Positions 41,928 through 50,307 of a stretch of DNA of 64,000 bases are shown in pieces. The number at the start of each line of letters is the position of its first letter. The first letter of the stretch is position 1. Source of the DNA: Kitasatospora sp. MMS16-BH015 (lineage in GTDB: Bacteria; Actinomycetota; Actinomycetes; Streptomycetales; Streptomycetaceae). Location: assembly GCF_002943525.1 (NCBI RefSeq), contig NZ_CP025394.1:7021001-7085000 (forward strand). The letters run 5' to 3'. The notes under the pieces are model-generated. The model was not told where the DNA came from, did no database searches, and saw only the letters and a list, made by a program, of their open reading frames with translations. A program made the position numbers and the translations under genes.

Positions 41928-43526
41928 TCAGGTGACGGTGACCACCGTGCTGTGCCAGCCGGTGGCGCCGGACGGGAACGGGGCGGCGCGGGCCTCCGGC
42001 TGGACGGCGCCGGTGGCATCGGTGGCGCGGACCTCGAGGCGGTGGGTGCCGGGTCGGGCGTTTGACCACTGGTAGCTCCACTGCCGCCAGAGGTCCGGCC
42101 CGGCGTCGGCCGCGAGGGTGGCTTCGGCCCACGGGCCGCCGTCCACCCGGACTTCGACCGCCGCGATCCCGCGGTGGGTGGCCCAGGCGGTGCCCGCCAC
42201 GGTGACCTCCCCGGCCGGGACCCGGGCGAACGGAGCCGGCACGTCGATCCGGGAGGCCGTCCGGACCAGCCCCGTCCGGTCCCAGCCGCGCCGCACCCAG
42301 TACGGGTCGTACGCGGCGAAGGTGGTCACCTCCAGGTCGACCAGCCACTTGGTGGCCGAGGTGTACCCGTACAGTCCGGGCACCACCGTCCGGCACGGGA
42401 ACCCGTGGGCGAGCGGCAGCGGTTCGCCGTCCATCGCCACGGCCAGCAGGGCCGTGCGGCCGTCGAGCACGGCGGCCAGCGGGGTGCCGATCGACATCCC
42501 CTCGCTGGAGCGCCCCACCAACTGGTCGGCCCCGGCCCGGACTCCGGCCTGCCGCAGCAGGTCCGGCAGCGAGGCGCCGAGCCACCGGGTGGTCGAGACG
42601 TACGGGCCGCCGACCTCGTTGGAGACGCAGCTGAGGGTGTGGTCGAGCTCGGTGAGGGGGCGCCGCAGCAGCTCGTCGAAGCTCAGCAGCAGGGGGTGGT
42701 CGACCAGGCCGCGCACCCGGAGGGTCCACTCGCGCGGGTCGATCCTGGGGAGGGTGAGGGCGGTGTCGACCCGGTAGAAGTCATCGGTGGCGGTGCGGAA
42801 TCCGGGCAGCCCGGGGACGGCCGGGTGAGCGGACGCCGGGATCGGGCGGGCCGGCACGGGCGGGGCGGGCAGGCGGATCGCGGCCCGGGCGGCGGAGACG
42901 TCGGAGCGGCTGTCCGCGAGGCGGCGGCCGCCGTAGCCGGCCACGGCGGCGATGGCGAAGGTGCCGGTGGTGGCGAGCAGGAAGGTGCGGCGGGCGGGGC
43001 GGGGCGGCTCCGCCGGGGAGACCGGTGAGGGATCGATCTCCGGTGCGGCAGCGGGGAGTCGGGAAGTGAGGAACAGCAGGGTGGCGGCGCCGACGGCGGC
43101 TGCGGCGAGGGACGGCAGGGCGTGGGAGGCGGTGGCGGTGGGGCGGGAGAGGGCGGCCCAGGTGCCGAGGGCGCCGAAGAGGAGGAAGAGGGCGGCGCCG
43201 GTGCGGCGGTGGCGGGCGGCGATGAGTCCGGCGAGGGCGGCCAGGGCCGCCATGGTGAGGTAGATGCCGGTGAGCAGGACGGGCTTGTCGTGGGTGCCGA
43301 AGGTGCGGACGGCGTACTCCTTGAGCGGAGTCGGCGTCAGGTCGATGGCGGCGGAGCCGACCGCGATGACCGGGGCGCTGTCCGGCCCGGTCAGGGCCGC
43401 CGCCAGCTCCCCGGCCCCCACGGCCGCTGCGGCGGCCGCCAGCCCGGTCACCGCAGCCCCCATGGCCCGCAGCAGACCGGCGCGGCGGCGCCGGGTCGGC
43501 GGGGTGGGGGTCTGGTTGGCGTTCAC
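41928..43526 (-). CDS. membrane-anchored molybdopterin oxidoreductase (sulfite oxidase family)
   Basis: 532 aa. Four hydrophobic segments (about 20-45, 80-105, 110-125, 135-155) and another near 185-200 precede a sulfite-oxidase catalytic domain. The Mo-coordinating Cys300 lies in HTLSCVSNEVGG, with HGFPCRTVVPGLYGY and a Mo-co dimerisation domain (about 430-532; VAGTAWA, WSYQWSNARPG). It probably oxidises or reduces a sulfur or similar substrate outside the membrane, perhaps repairing oxidised surface molecules. The GTG start at 43526 sits 6 nt after the -10 of a SigK-type promoter, which predicts a leaderless mRNA. Co-transcribed with the fasciclin gene. Confidence 0.9.
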   Translation of the reverse strand: MNANQTPTPPTRRRRAGLLRAMGAAVTGLAAAAAAVGAGELAAALTGPDSAPVIAVGSAAIDLTPTPLKEYAVRTFGTHDKPVLLTGIYLTMAALAALAGLIAARHRRTGAALFLLFGALGTWAALSRPTATASHALPSLAAAAVGAATLLFLTSRLPAAAPEIDPSPVSPAEPPRPARRTFLLATTGTFAIAAVAGYGGRRLADSRSDVSAARAAIRLPAPPVPARPIPASAHPAVPGLPGFRTATDDFYRVDTALTLPRIDPREWTLRVRGLVDHPLLLSFDELLRRPLTELDHTLSCVSNEVGGPYVSTTRWLGASLPDLLRQAGVRAGADQLVGRSSEGMSIGTPLAAVLDGRTALLAVAMDGEPLPLAHGFPCRTVVPGLYGYTSATKWLVDLEVTTFAAYDPYWVRRGWDRTGLVRTASRIDVPAPFARVPAGEVTVAGTAWATHRGIAAVEVRVDGGPWAEATLAADAGPDLWRQWSYQWSNARPGTHRLEVRATDATGAVQPEARAAPFPSGATGWHSTVVTVT

Positions 43527-43532
43527 ACCCGG

Positions 43533-43563
43533 TATTCGGGCCTGCCCCGGGCCCGGATGGGTC
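43533..43563 (-). promoter_or_regulatory. SigK-type promoter of molybdoenzyme-fasciclin operon
   Basis: On the minus strand CCATCC (43560-43555), 16-nt spacer, CGAATA (43538-43533), the same as the mycobacterial SigK consensus. The predicted +1 falls on the GTG start codon at 43526. Confidence 0.8.
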
Positions 43564-43613
43564 GGAGTTGCGGATACACCCGGAAGAGTGAAGGAGCCGG
43601 TGAGAACCGCAGG

Positions 43614-45119
43614 TCAGGGGTGGTTGCCGGTGATGTTGTCGGCCATGGCGTTGAAGACCAGGGAGTGGAAGGGGGCGACGGACCACCAGTAGGCGTGGCC
43701 GGCCAGGCCGTGCGGGTGGAAGAGGGCGCGCTGGTGGTAGTGGGTGCCGCCGGTGGGCGTGGGGGTGACGGTGAGTTCGAGCCAGGCCAGGCCGGGGAGC
43801 CGCATCTCGGCGCGCAGGCGCAGCAGGCGGCCCGGTTCGATCTCCTCGACCCGCCAGAAGTCCAGGGCGTCGCCGACCCGGAGCCGCTGCTGGTCGCGGC
43901 GCCCGCGCCGCAGGCCGACCCCGCCCACCAGCCGGTCCAGCCGGCCCCGCACGGACCAGGCGAGCGGGAGGGAGTACCAGCCGTTGCTGCCGCCGATGCC
44001 CTCGATCGTGCGCCAGACCGTCTCGGGCGGGGTGGTGACGGTGCGTTCGCGGAGGTCCTCGTACAGACTGCCGCCGGCCCACGCCGGGTCCGTGGGGAGC
44101 GGGTCACTCGGTGCGCCGGGGAGCGAGGCGGAGGACCAGCGGGTGGTGACCTCGGCGTCCTGGATCCGCTTGAGGGCCAGCCGGACGGCCCGGTCGAAGC
44201 CGAGCAGCCCCTCCGGCGGGTCGGGCACCCAGCGGGCGATGTCGTGCTCGCCGCAGACCACTTCGTGCCGGAGCGACTCGACCAGCGGGCGGGCCAGCGC
44301 GTTCGGCACCGGGGTGACCAGCCCGACCCAGTGGCTGGAGAGCCGGGGCGTGAGCACCGGCACCGGCACGATCACCCGCCGGGGCAGCCCGGCGATCCGG
44401 GCGTAACGGCGCATCATCTCCCGGTAGGTCAGCACCTCCGGCCCGCCGATGTCGAAGACCCGGTCGGTGTCGGGCGGGAGCGCCCCTGGGTCGGCGCAGG
44501 CGGCCAGGTAGCGGAGCACGTCGCGGACGGCGATCGGCTGGATGCGGGTGTCCACCCAGCTGGGGGTGACCATCATCGGCAGGCGTTCGGTCAGGTGGCG
44601 CAGCATCTCGAAGGAGACCGAGCCGGAGCCGAGCACCACGGCCGCCCGCAGCTCCACCACCGGGACGCCGCCCGCCCGCAGGGCGCGGCCGGTCTCGGCG
44701 CGGGAGCGGAGGTGGGGGGAGAGCTCGGCCTCGGGCACCCCGCGCGGGACGAGGCCGCCGAGGTAGACGATCCGGCGGCAGCCGGCCTTCGCCGCCGCCT
44801 CGCCGAAGGCCCGGGCCGCCTCCCGGTCGGTCTGCTCGAAGCCGGGCCCGGTGCCGAGCGAGTGCACCAGGTAGTAGGCGACGTCGATGCCCTCGAAGGC
44901 CCCGGCCAGGGTGTCCGGCCGGGTGACGTCCCCGGTCACGACCGTCACCTCGGCCCGCCAGGGGTGGTCCCGCAGCCGGGCCGGGTCGCGGACCAGGCAG
45001 TGCACCCGGTGCCCGGCCTCGAGCAGTTCGGGCACCAGCCGGCCGCCGAGGTAGCCGGTCGCGCCGGTGACCAGGCAGCGCTGCGGGGCGGCGGGGGCCG
45101 GGGGAGGGGTGGACGGCAT
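43614..45119 (-). CDS. NAD(P)-binding SDR fused to DUF2867
   Basis: 501 aa. N-terminal extended/atypical SDR (about 10-300) with LVTGATGYLGGRLVPELL, GDVTRPDTL and AYYLVHSLG. A C-terminal DUF2867/START-like domain (about 330-501) includes GSNGWYSLPLAWSVRGRLDRL and HPHGLAGHAYWWSVAPFHSL. The two-domain layout is widespread in actinobacteria, and its chemistry is not established. ATG 45119 with AGGAG 7 nt upstream. Transcribed away from sigK, with its own SigK-type promoter 61 nt farther upstream, so it is part of the same regulon. Confidence 0.86.
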   Translation of the reverse strand: MPSTPPPAPAAPQRCLVTGATGYLGGRLVPELLEAGHRVHCLVRDPARLRDHPWRAEVTVVTGDVTRPDTLAGAFEGIDVAYYLVHSLGTGPGFEQTDREAARAFGEAAAKAGCRRIVYLGGLVPRGVPEAELSPHLRSRAETGRALRAGGVPVVELRAAVVLGSGSVSFEMLRHLTERLPMMVTPSWVDTRIQPIAVRDVLRYLAACADPGALPPDTDRVFDIGGPEVLTYREMMRRYARIAGLPRRVIVPVPVLTPRLSSHWVGLVTPVPNALARPLVESLRHEVVCGEHDIARWVPDPPEGLLGFDRAVRLALKRIQDAEVTTRWSSASLPGAPSDPLPTDPAWAGGSLYEDLRERTVTTPPETVWRTIEGIGGSNGWYSLPLAWSVRGRLDRLVGGVGLRRGRRDQQRLRVGDALDFWRVEEIEPGRLLRLRAEMRLPGLAWLELTVTPTPTGGTHYHQRALFHPHGLAGHAYWWSVAPFHSLVFNAMADNITGNHP

Positions 45120-45186
45120 GGCGGACTCCTGGTGGTGCGGGACCGTGCGGCGGTCGAAGGCAGTGTTGTTCGTACCGGTTCATCCG

Positions 45187-45218
45187 GATTCGGAGCGGAC
45201 GGCCAGGCGGTTCGGTGC
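45187..45218 (-). promoter_or_regulatory. SigK-type promoter of SDR/DUF2867 gene
   Basis: On the minus strand GCACCGAACC (45218-45209), 16 nt, CGAATC (45192-45187). The -35 deviates (GAACC for CATCC), but the leading GCACC, the exact spacing and the CTCCGAAT -10 context match the other three sites. Confidence 0.6.
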
Positions 45219-45275
45219 GGCGGCCGGGCTGTGGGAGGCTGCGCGCACGCCGTGGGGCGGGACGGTTCCGAGCCT

Positions 45276-45307
45276 GCACCAATCCGGCCCGGTGGCGGCT
45301 CCGAACG
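45276..45307 (+). promoter_or_regulatory. SigK-type promoter of sigK-rskA
   Basis: GCACCAATCC (45276-45285), 16 nt, CGAACG (45302-45307). It lies 124 bp before the sigK start and suggests autoregulation. The intervening leader contains a stop in the sigK frame at 45339-45341. Confidence 0.7.
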
Positions 45308-45431
45308 GTACGTGTCGGCGGTCCTTCCGCCGCGTCCGTAGCCTCCGGCGGGTCGTCCGGCCGGAGGGCGTCTCCCTGGAGGTTGGTATGCGCGCCGTCC
45401 GTGCGAGTGAGCGGAGCGGGGAGGTCGCGCG

Positions 45432-46016
45432 GTGAGCACCGTCGTGCCGCTCGCCACCCCGAGGTGGCGGGGGCCGGATCTCAAGGAGCTGGTCGCCAAG
45501 GTGGCCTTCGGCGACCAGGACGCGTTCGCACGACTGTACGACGCGGTAGCCGGGCCGGTGTTCGGGCTGGTCCGGCGGGTGCTGCGGGACCCGGCGCAGT
45601 CGGAGGAGGTGACGCAGGAGGTGATGCTGGAGCTCTGGCGCACCGCCGCCCGCTACCGCCCCGACCGCGGCGAGGTGCTGCCGTGGGTGCTGACCATGGC
45701 GCACCGCCGGGCCGTGGACCGGGTCCGCTCCGCGCAGGCCGCCGCCGACCGGGACCAGCGGGCCGCTGCCCAGGCGCACGCCCCGGTGTTCGACGAGACC
45801 GCCGAGCTGGCCGAGGGCCGGCTGGAGCGGGAGCAGGTGCGGCGCTGCCTGAAGACGCTCACCGAGTTGCAGCGCGAGTCGGTGACCCTGGCCTACTACC
45901 GGGGTTACTCCTATCCGGAGGTGGCCGAGATGCTCGGCACACCGCTCGGCACCGTCAAGACCCGGATGCGGGACGGCCTGATCCGGCTCCGCGACTGCCT
46001 GGGGGTGGGGGCATGA
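45432..46016 (+). CDS. sigK: ECF RNA polymerase sigma factor, SigK-like
   Basis: 194 aa. Region 2 (about 20-90) contains DQDAFARLYDAVAGPVFGLV, EEVTQEVMLELWR and LPWVLTMAHRRAVDRVRS. Region 4 (about 130-185) has LTELQRESVTLAYYRGYSYPE then VAEMLGTPLGTVKTRMRDGL. The coupled RskA-type anti-sigma factor (ATGA overlap) and the CCATCC-N16-CGAAT promoters around it support assignment to the SigK group (ECF19). It directs RNA polymerase to the envelope and lipid genes of this region. GTG 45432 has GGGAGG upstream. Confidence 0.92.
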   Translation: MSTVVPLATPRWRGPDLKELVAKVAFGDQDAFARLYDAVAGPVFGLVRRVLRDPAQSEEVTQEVMLELWRTAARYRPDRGEVLPWVLTMAHRRAVDRVRSAQAAADRDQRAAAQAHAPVFDETAELAEGRLEREQVRRCLKTLTELQRESVTLAYYRGYSYPEVAEMLGTPLGTVKTRMRDGLIRLRDCLGVGA

Positions 46017-46789
46017 CCACGTCGCCCGATCTGCACACGCTCACCGGGGCCTACGCGGCCCACGCGCTGGCCGACACCGAGCGGGAGGCGTTCGAGCAGC
46101 ACCTGGCCCGGTGCCCGGCCTGCTCGGCGGAGGTGGACGAGTTCGCCGCCACGCTGGCCCGGCTCGGCGTGGCCGAGGCCGTGCCGGTGCCGCCCGCGCT
46201 CAAGGCCAGGGTGCTGGCCGCGCTGCCCGAGGTCCGCCAGCTGGCGCCCAGCGGTCAGCTCTCCCCGGCCGGTGCCCCGGCGGGCCGGCCGCGCGGCTGG
46301 TGGGCCCGGCACGGGTCCAAGTTCGCGCTGGCGGCGGCCGTCGCCCTCGCGGCGGGGCTCGGCGGGGTCGCGGTGCAGCAGCACCAGGACGCCGACCAGG
46401 CCCGGCAGGCGGCGGCTCGGGCCAGCGCCTCGGCCGCCGCGGCGGCCGCCGAGTCGGCCCGGTTCGGCGCGGTGCTGGCCGCTCCCGACGCCCGGACGGC
46501 CACCGCCCGGGACGGCGGCGGGTCCGGCACCGTGGTCTGGTCGGCCGCCCAGGGCCAGGCCGCCTTCCTGGCCGCCGGCTTGCCCCAGCCCAAGGCCGGC
46601 ACCACCTACCAGCTCTGGTTCAACGACGCCGGGGTGATGCGCCCGGCCGGACTGCTCGGCAGCGGCGACGGTTCGCTGGTGCTCGCCGGGGCGATCGGCG
46701 GCGCGGCGGGGGTGGGGGTGACGGTGGAGCCGGCCGGCGGTTCGGCCCACCCGAGCGGGGCGCCGGTGCTGCTGCTCCCGTTCAGCTGA
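46013..46789 (+). CDS. rskA: anti-sigma-K factor RskA
   Basis: 258 aa. The N-terminal anti-sigma domain has the zinc-type motif HLARCPACSAEV (HxxxCxxC, about residues 30-40). A single membrane helix FALAAAVALAAGLGGVAV lies near 99-118. The extracytoplasmic RskA domain (about 150-258) has TYQLWFNDAGVMRPAGLL and ends VLLLPFS. It should hold SigK at the membrane until regulated proteolysis releases it; the trigger in mycobacteria is redox-related. Start overlaps the sigK stop. Confidence 0.93.
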   Translation: MTTSPDLHTLTGAYAAHALADTEREAFEQHLARCPACSAEVDEFAATLARLGVAEAVPVPPALKARVLAALPEVRQLAPSGQLSPAGAPAGRPRGWWARHGSKFALAAAVALAAGLGGVAVQQHQDADQARQAAARASASAAAAAAESARFGAVLAAPDARTATARDGGGSGTVVWSAAQGQAAFLAAGLPQPKAGTTYQLWFNDAGVMRPAGLLGSGDGSLVLAGAIGGAAGVGVTVEPAGGSAHPSGAPVLLLPFS

Positions 46790-46792
46790 GGG

Positions 46793-46860
46793 AGCCCGTT
46801 CGGCCGAGGGAGCCCGTTCAGCCGGGCAGCCGTTCGGCCGGGCAGCCGTTCGGCCGGGGG
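46793..46860 (+). repeat. short GC-rich tandem repeats after rskA
   Basis: Units of CCGTTCGGCCG(A/G)GG(G/C)AG repeat four to five times between the rskA stop and the next SigK-type promoter. No gene. Confidence 0.7.
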
Positions 46861-46875
46861 AGTCAGGGTGCCCCG

Positions 46876-46907
46876 GCACCCATCCGGCAGCGCCGCTGCT
46901 CCGAATG
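46876..46907 (+). promoter_or_regulatory. SigK-type promoter of the lipid-modification operon
   Basis: GCACCCATCC (46876-46885), 16 nt, CGAATG (46902-46907). The spacing to GTG 46914 (6 nt) equals that at the molybdoenzyme gene, implying a leaderless transcript. The ATG at 46905 overlaps the -10 and is unlikely to be a start. Confidence 0.78.
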
Positions 46908-46913
46908 AAGGAC

Positions 46914-48221
46914 GTGACGAGATTCGAGAGCGGTGCCAGGGTGGCCGTGGTCGGCTCCGGCGTGGCCGGGCTGACGGCGGCGTACGAGCTGCGGCGGGCC
47001 GGGGCGGTGGTGGAGCTGTTCGAGGCCCAGCCCCGGCTCGGCGGGCACGCGCACACCCAGGAGGTGACCGGCGCGGACGGCCGGGTGCTGCCGCTGGACA
47101 CCGGCTTCCTGGTGCACAACGAGCGGACCTACCCCCGACTCACCGCGCTGTTCCGGGAGTTGGGGGTCCGCACCCGGCCGAGCGAGATGAGCATGTCGGT
47201 GCGTTGCGAGGGCTGCGGCCTGGAGTACGCGGGTGCCCGGGGCCCGGCCGGGCTGCTGGCCCGGCCGGAGGCGCTGCTGCGCGGGCGGTACCTGCGGCTG
47301 CTGGCCCAGGTGCCGCTCTTCCACCGCCGGGCCCGGCGGCTGCTGGCCGATCCGGCGGCCGGCGAGCCCACCCTGCGGGCCTTCCTGGTCGAGGGCGGCT
47401 TCACCCCGTACTTCGCGAGCCACTTCGTGACCCCGCTGGTGGCGGCCGTCTGGTCCTGCGCGCCGGACGTGGCGGGCGACTACCCCGCGCGGTACCTGTT
47501 CACCTTCCTGGCCAACCACGGCCTGCTCGGGGTGACCGGCTCGCCGACCTGGCGGACGGTGGTCGGCGGCTCCCGCACCTACGTGGAGCGGATCGCCGAA
47601 CGGCTCGGCGCGGTGCACCGCTCGGCCCCGGTCCGGGCGGTGACCCGGCACGCCGACGGCGTGGAGCTGGTCACCGCGGACGGCCGCCGTACCGGGGCCA
47701 CGGCCGTGGTGATCGCCACCCACGCCGACCAGGCCCTGCGGCTGCTGGCCGACCCGACCCGGCCCGAACGCGAGGTGCTCGGCGCCTTCCGGTACTCCCG
47801 CAACCCCACCGTGCTGCACCGGGACGCCTCCTGGCTGCCGCACGCGGTCTGGGCCCGGGCCTCCTGGAACTACCTGATGCCCACCTGCTCCGACGACTCC
47901 CGCCGGGTACAGGTGAGTTACCACCTCAACCGGCTGCTCGGCCTGGAGACGGCGGAGGACTACCTGGTCACCCTCAACGAGCAGCGCCCGGTGCCGCCCG
48001 AGGCGGTGGTCTCCCGGACGGTCTACGAGCATCCGGTCTACACCACCGAGACGATCGCCGCCCAGCGCCGGCTGCCCGAACTCACCACCGGCCGCACGGC
48101 CTTCGCCGGGGCGTACCACGGCTGGGGCTTCCACGAGGACGGCTGCCGCTCCGGCGCGGAGGCCGCCGCCGCCCTGCTCGGCCAGGCCCCCGAGCCGGTC
48201 ACCGCTGCGAGGCCGTGGTGA
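46914..48221 (+). CDS. FAD-dependent oxidoreductase (Rv0449c/COG2907-like)
   Basis: 435 aa from GTG 46914. Amine-oxidase-type flavoprotein: VAVVGSGVAGLTAAYELRRA (FAD Rossmann), FEAQPRLGGHAHT, then LDTGFLVHNERTYP and C-terminal RTAFAGAYHGWGFHEDGC. The same gene heads the set Rv0449c-Rv0446c next to sigK in M. tuberculosis, and relatives sit in the RpoE-ChrR singlet-oxygen regulon of Rhodobacter. It probably acts on acyl chains of membrane lipids as a desaturase or oxidase. Coupled to the next gene by a GTGA overlap. Confidence 0.9.
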   Translation: MTRFESGARVAVVGSGVAGLTAAYELRRAGAVVELFEAQPRLGGHAHTQEVTGADGRVLPLDTGFLVHNERTYPRLTALFRELGVRTRPSEMSMSVRCEGCGLEYAGARGPAGLLARPEALLRGRYLRLLAQVPLFHRRARRLLADPAAGEPTLRAFLVEGGFTPYFASHFVTPLVAAVWSCAPDVAGDYPARYLFTFLANHGLLGVTGSPTWRTVVGGSRTYVERIAERLGAVHRSAPVRAVTRHADGVELVTADGRRTGATAVVIATHADQALRLLADPTRPEREVLGAFRYSRNPTVLHRDASWLPHAVWARASWNYLMPTCSDDSRRVQVSYHLNRLLGLETAEDYLVTLNEQRPVPPEAVVSRTVYEHPVYTTETIAAQRRLPELTTGRTAFAGAYHGWGFHEDGCRSGAEAAAALLGQAPEPVTAARPW

Positions 48222-49027
48222 ACCGCCGTGCTGTGGCGGCGGACCGCCGCGCGGCCGTGGCGGACCGGACTGACGGCGCCGTGGACTCGCCTGCCGGGCA
48301 GGGCAGTCCGCTGCCCGGGCCGTGGGGTGCGGCGCTGTACGAGGCCCGGATCGGCCACCTGCGCCGCACCCCGCTGCGCCACGCCTTCACCCACCGCAGC
48401 TACCTCTGGCTGGTCGACCTCGACCACCTGCCGCCGGTGCCTGCGCTGCTCCGCCCGCTGGCCCGGTTCCGCAGCGCCGACCACCCGGGCGACCCAGGCT
48501 TGACGATCCGTCAGAACCTGACGGCGTACCTCGCGGGGGAGGGCATCGCGCTCGACCCGGCCGGCCGGGTGCTGATGCTCACCCAGGCCCGCTCGCTCGG
48601 CCACGTCTTCAACCCGCTCACGGTCTACTGGTGCCGGGATGCCGCCGGGCAGCCGGTCTGCACCGTCGCCGAGGTGCACAACACCTACGGCCAGCACCAC
48701 CGTTACCTGGTCGAGGAAAGCCCGGTGCCCAAGCGGTTCTACGTCTCGCCGTTCTTCCCGGTGGACGGCGCGTACCGGCTGCGGCTGCCCGAGCCCGGCG
48801 CGCGGCTCGACCTCTCCGTCCGGCTGGACCGCCCGGACGGCACCGCCTTCTGCGCCACCGTCCGCGGCGAGCGGCGTCCGGCCGGGGTGCGAGCCCTGCT
48901 CGCCGCGGCGCTGCGCCACCCGTTCGCGACCTACGCGGTCAGCGCGCACATCCGTTACCAGGGCATCCGGCTGCTGCTGCGCGGCCTGCCCGTCCAGCCG
49001 CGACCGCAGGGGGATGCAGGCCCATGA
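48218..49027 (+). CDS. DUF1365 family protein
   Basis: 269 aa. After about 38 variable residues the DUF1365 domain begins at ALYEARIGHLRRTPLRHAFT. It continues with SLGHVFNPLTVYWC, AEVHNTYGQHHRY, PKRFYVSPFFPVDGAYRL and AHIRYQGIRLLLRGL, the family landmarks. Function unproven; it always travels with the flanking FAD protein and CFA-type methyltransferase, so a role in modifying unsaturated phospholipid acyl chains is inferred. GTG 48218 overlaps the upstream stop by 4 bp, and the gene overlaps the next by 4 bp. Confidence 0.92.
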   Translation: MNRRAVAADRRAAVADRTDGAVDSPAGQGSPLPGPWGAALYEARIGHLRRTPLRHAFTHRSYLWLVDLDHLPPVPALLRPLARFRSADHPGDPGLTIRQNLTAYLAGEGIALDPAGRVLMLTQARSLGHVFNPLTVYWCRDAAGQPVCTVAEVHNTYGQHHRYLVEESPVPKRFYVSPFFPVDGAYRLRLPEPGARLDLSVRLDRPDGTAFCATVRGERRPAGVRALLAAALRHPFATYAVSAHIRYQGIRLLLRGLPVQPRPQGDAGP

Positions 49028-50304
49028 CCACCCGAACCACCCGATCGGTACTCGAACTCCCCACCGCCGTCGACCCGTTGCGCTGGCCGGACGTGGCCCG
49101 GGTGCCGCAGGCGCCGGTGCGCGGGGCGGTGGCCTGGTGGCTGCTCCGCCGGGCGGCCCGGCAGCGCCGGATCGGCGTCCAACTGCCCGACGGACGCTGC
49201 CTGGTGGCCGCGCCGCCCGGGGCGCCGGTGCTGCGGCTGCACCGGCCGGAGAGCTTCCGGCAGCGGGTCGGCGCGGGCGGGCTGATCGGCTTCGGCGAGT
49301 CGTACCAGGCGGGCGACTGGGACGCCCCGGACCTGGTCGGCCTGCTCACCGCGCTCGCCGAGGCCCCCGAGACCCTGGTGCCGGCCGGCACCGGCCGGCT
49401 GCGCCGGCTCTACGTCCGCCGCCCGCCCGAGGCCGAGCTCGGCACTCCGGAGAACGCCCGGCGCAACATCAGCCGCCACTACGACCTCTCCAACGAGCTC
49501 TTCGCGCTCTTCCTCGACCCGACCATGACCTACTCCTCGGCCCTCTTCCCGCTCGGCCCCGACGGCACCCCGCAGGCCGACTGGGCCGGTCTGCCCGCCG
49601 CCCAGCACCGCAAGATCGACCGGCTGCTCGACCTGGCCCGGGTCGACTCCGGCAGCCGGGTGCTGGAGATCGGCACCGGCTGGGGCGAGTTGGCCCTGCG
49701 GGCCGCCGCCCGGGGGGCCAGGGTGGTCAGCCTGACCCTCTCCACCGAGCAGCAGGCGCTGGCCCGCCGCCGGATCGCCGCCGCCGGGCTGACCGACCGG
49801 GTCGAGGTGCGGCTCTGCGACTACCGTGCGGTGCAAGGGAGTTACGACGCCGTGCTCAGCGTGGAGATGATCGAGGCGGTCGGCCGGGCGTACTGGCCCG
49901 CCTACTTCGCCACCCTCGACCGGGTGCTCGCCCCCGGCGGCCGGGTGGCGCTGCAGGCGATCACCATGCCGCACGAGCGGATGCTCGCCAGCAGCGAGAC
50001 CCAGACCTGGATCCTCAAGTACGTCTTCCCCGGCGGCCGGATCCCCTCGCTCCGGGCCATCGCGGACACCGCCGAACGGGAGACCGGGCTTCGACTGAGG
50101 GCCGCCGTGGGCTTCGGGCAGCACTACGCGGAGACCCTGCGGCTCTGGCGCGAACGGTTCGCCGAGCACGCGGCGGAGGTCGGCGAACTCGGCTTCGACC
50201 AGGTCTTCCGGCGGATGTGGCGGTTCTACCTCGCCTACTCCGAGGCCGGCTTCCGCACCGGCTACCTGGACGTGCGCCAGCTGCTGCTCACCCGGGAGGG
50301 CTGA
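49024..50304 (+). CDS. cyclopropane-fatty-acid synthase family methyltransferase (UfaA1-like)
   Basis: 426 aa. CFA synthase/UfaA1 type: ENARRNISRHYDLSNELFAL, TMTYSSALF, and the SAM site VLEIGTGWGELALRAA. Later landmarks are LSVEMIEAVG and the acyl-chain pocket near HERMLASSETQTWILKYVFP. It transfers a methyl from SAM to a cis double bond of a phospholipid acyl chain; cyclopropane, branched and furan-acid precursors are all known outcomes in the family. Overlaps DUF1365 by ATGA. Confidence 0.93.
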   Translation: MTTRTTRSVLELPTAVDPLRWPDVARVPQAPVRGAVAWWLLRRAARQRRIGVQLPDGRCLVAAPPGAPVLRLHRPESFRQRVGAGGLIGFGESYQAGDWDAPDLVGLLTALAEAPETLVPAGTGRLRRLYVRRPPEAELGTPENARRNISRHYDLSNELFALFLDPTMTYSSALFPLGPDGTPQADWAGLPAAQHRKIDRLLDLARVDSGSRVLEIGTGWGELALRAAARGARVVSLTLSTEQQALARRRIAAAGLTDRVEVRLCDYRAVQGSYDAVLSVEMIEAVGRAYWPAYFATLDRVLAPGGRVALQAITMPHERMLASSETQTWILKYVFPGGRIPSLRAIADTAERETGLRLRAAVGFGQHYAETLRLWRERFAEHAAEVGELGFDQVFRRMWRFYLAYSEAGFRTGYLDVRQLLLTREG

Positions 50305-50307
50305 ACC

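Noticed and set aside
45312..45431. Leaderless GTG start of sigK directly after its promoter
   Set aside because: The GTG at 45312 is in the sigK frame, but a stop at 45339-45341 intervenes; GTG 45432 with GGGAGG is the start.
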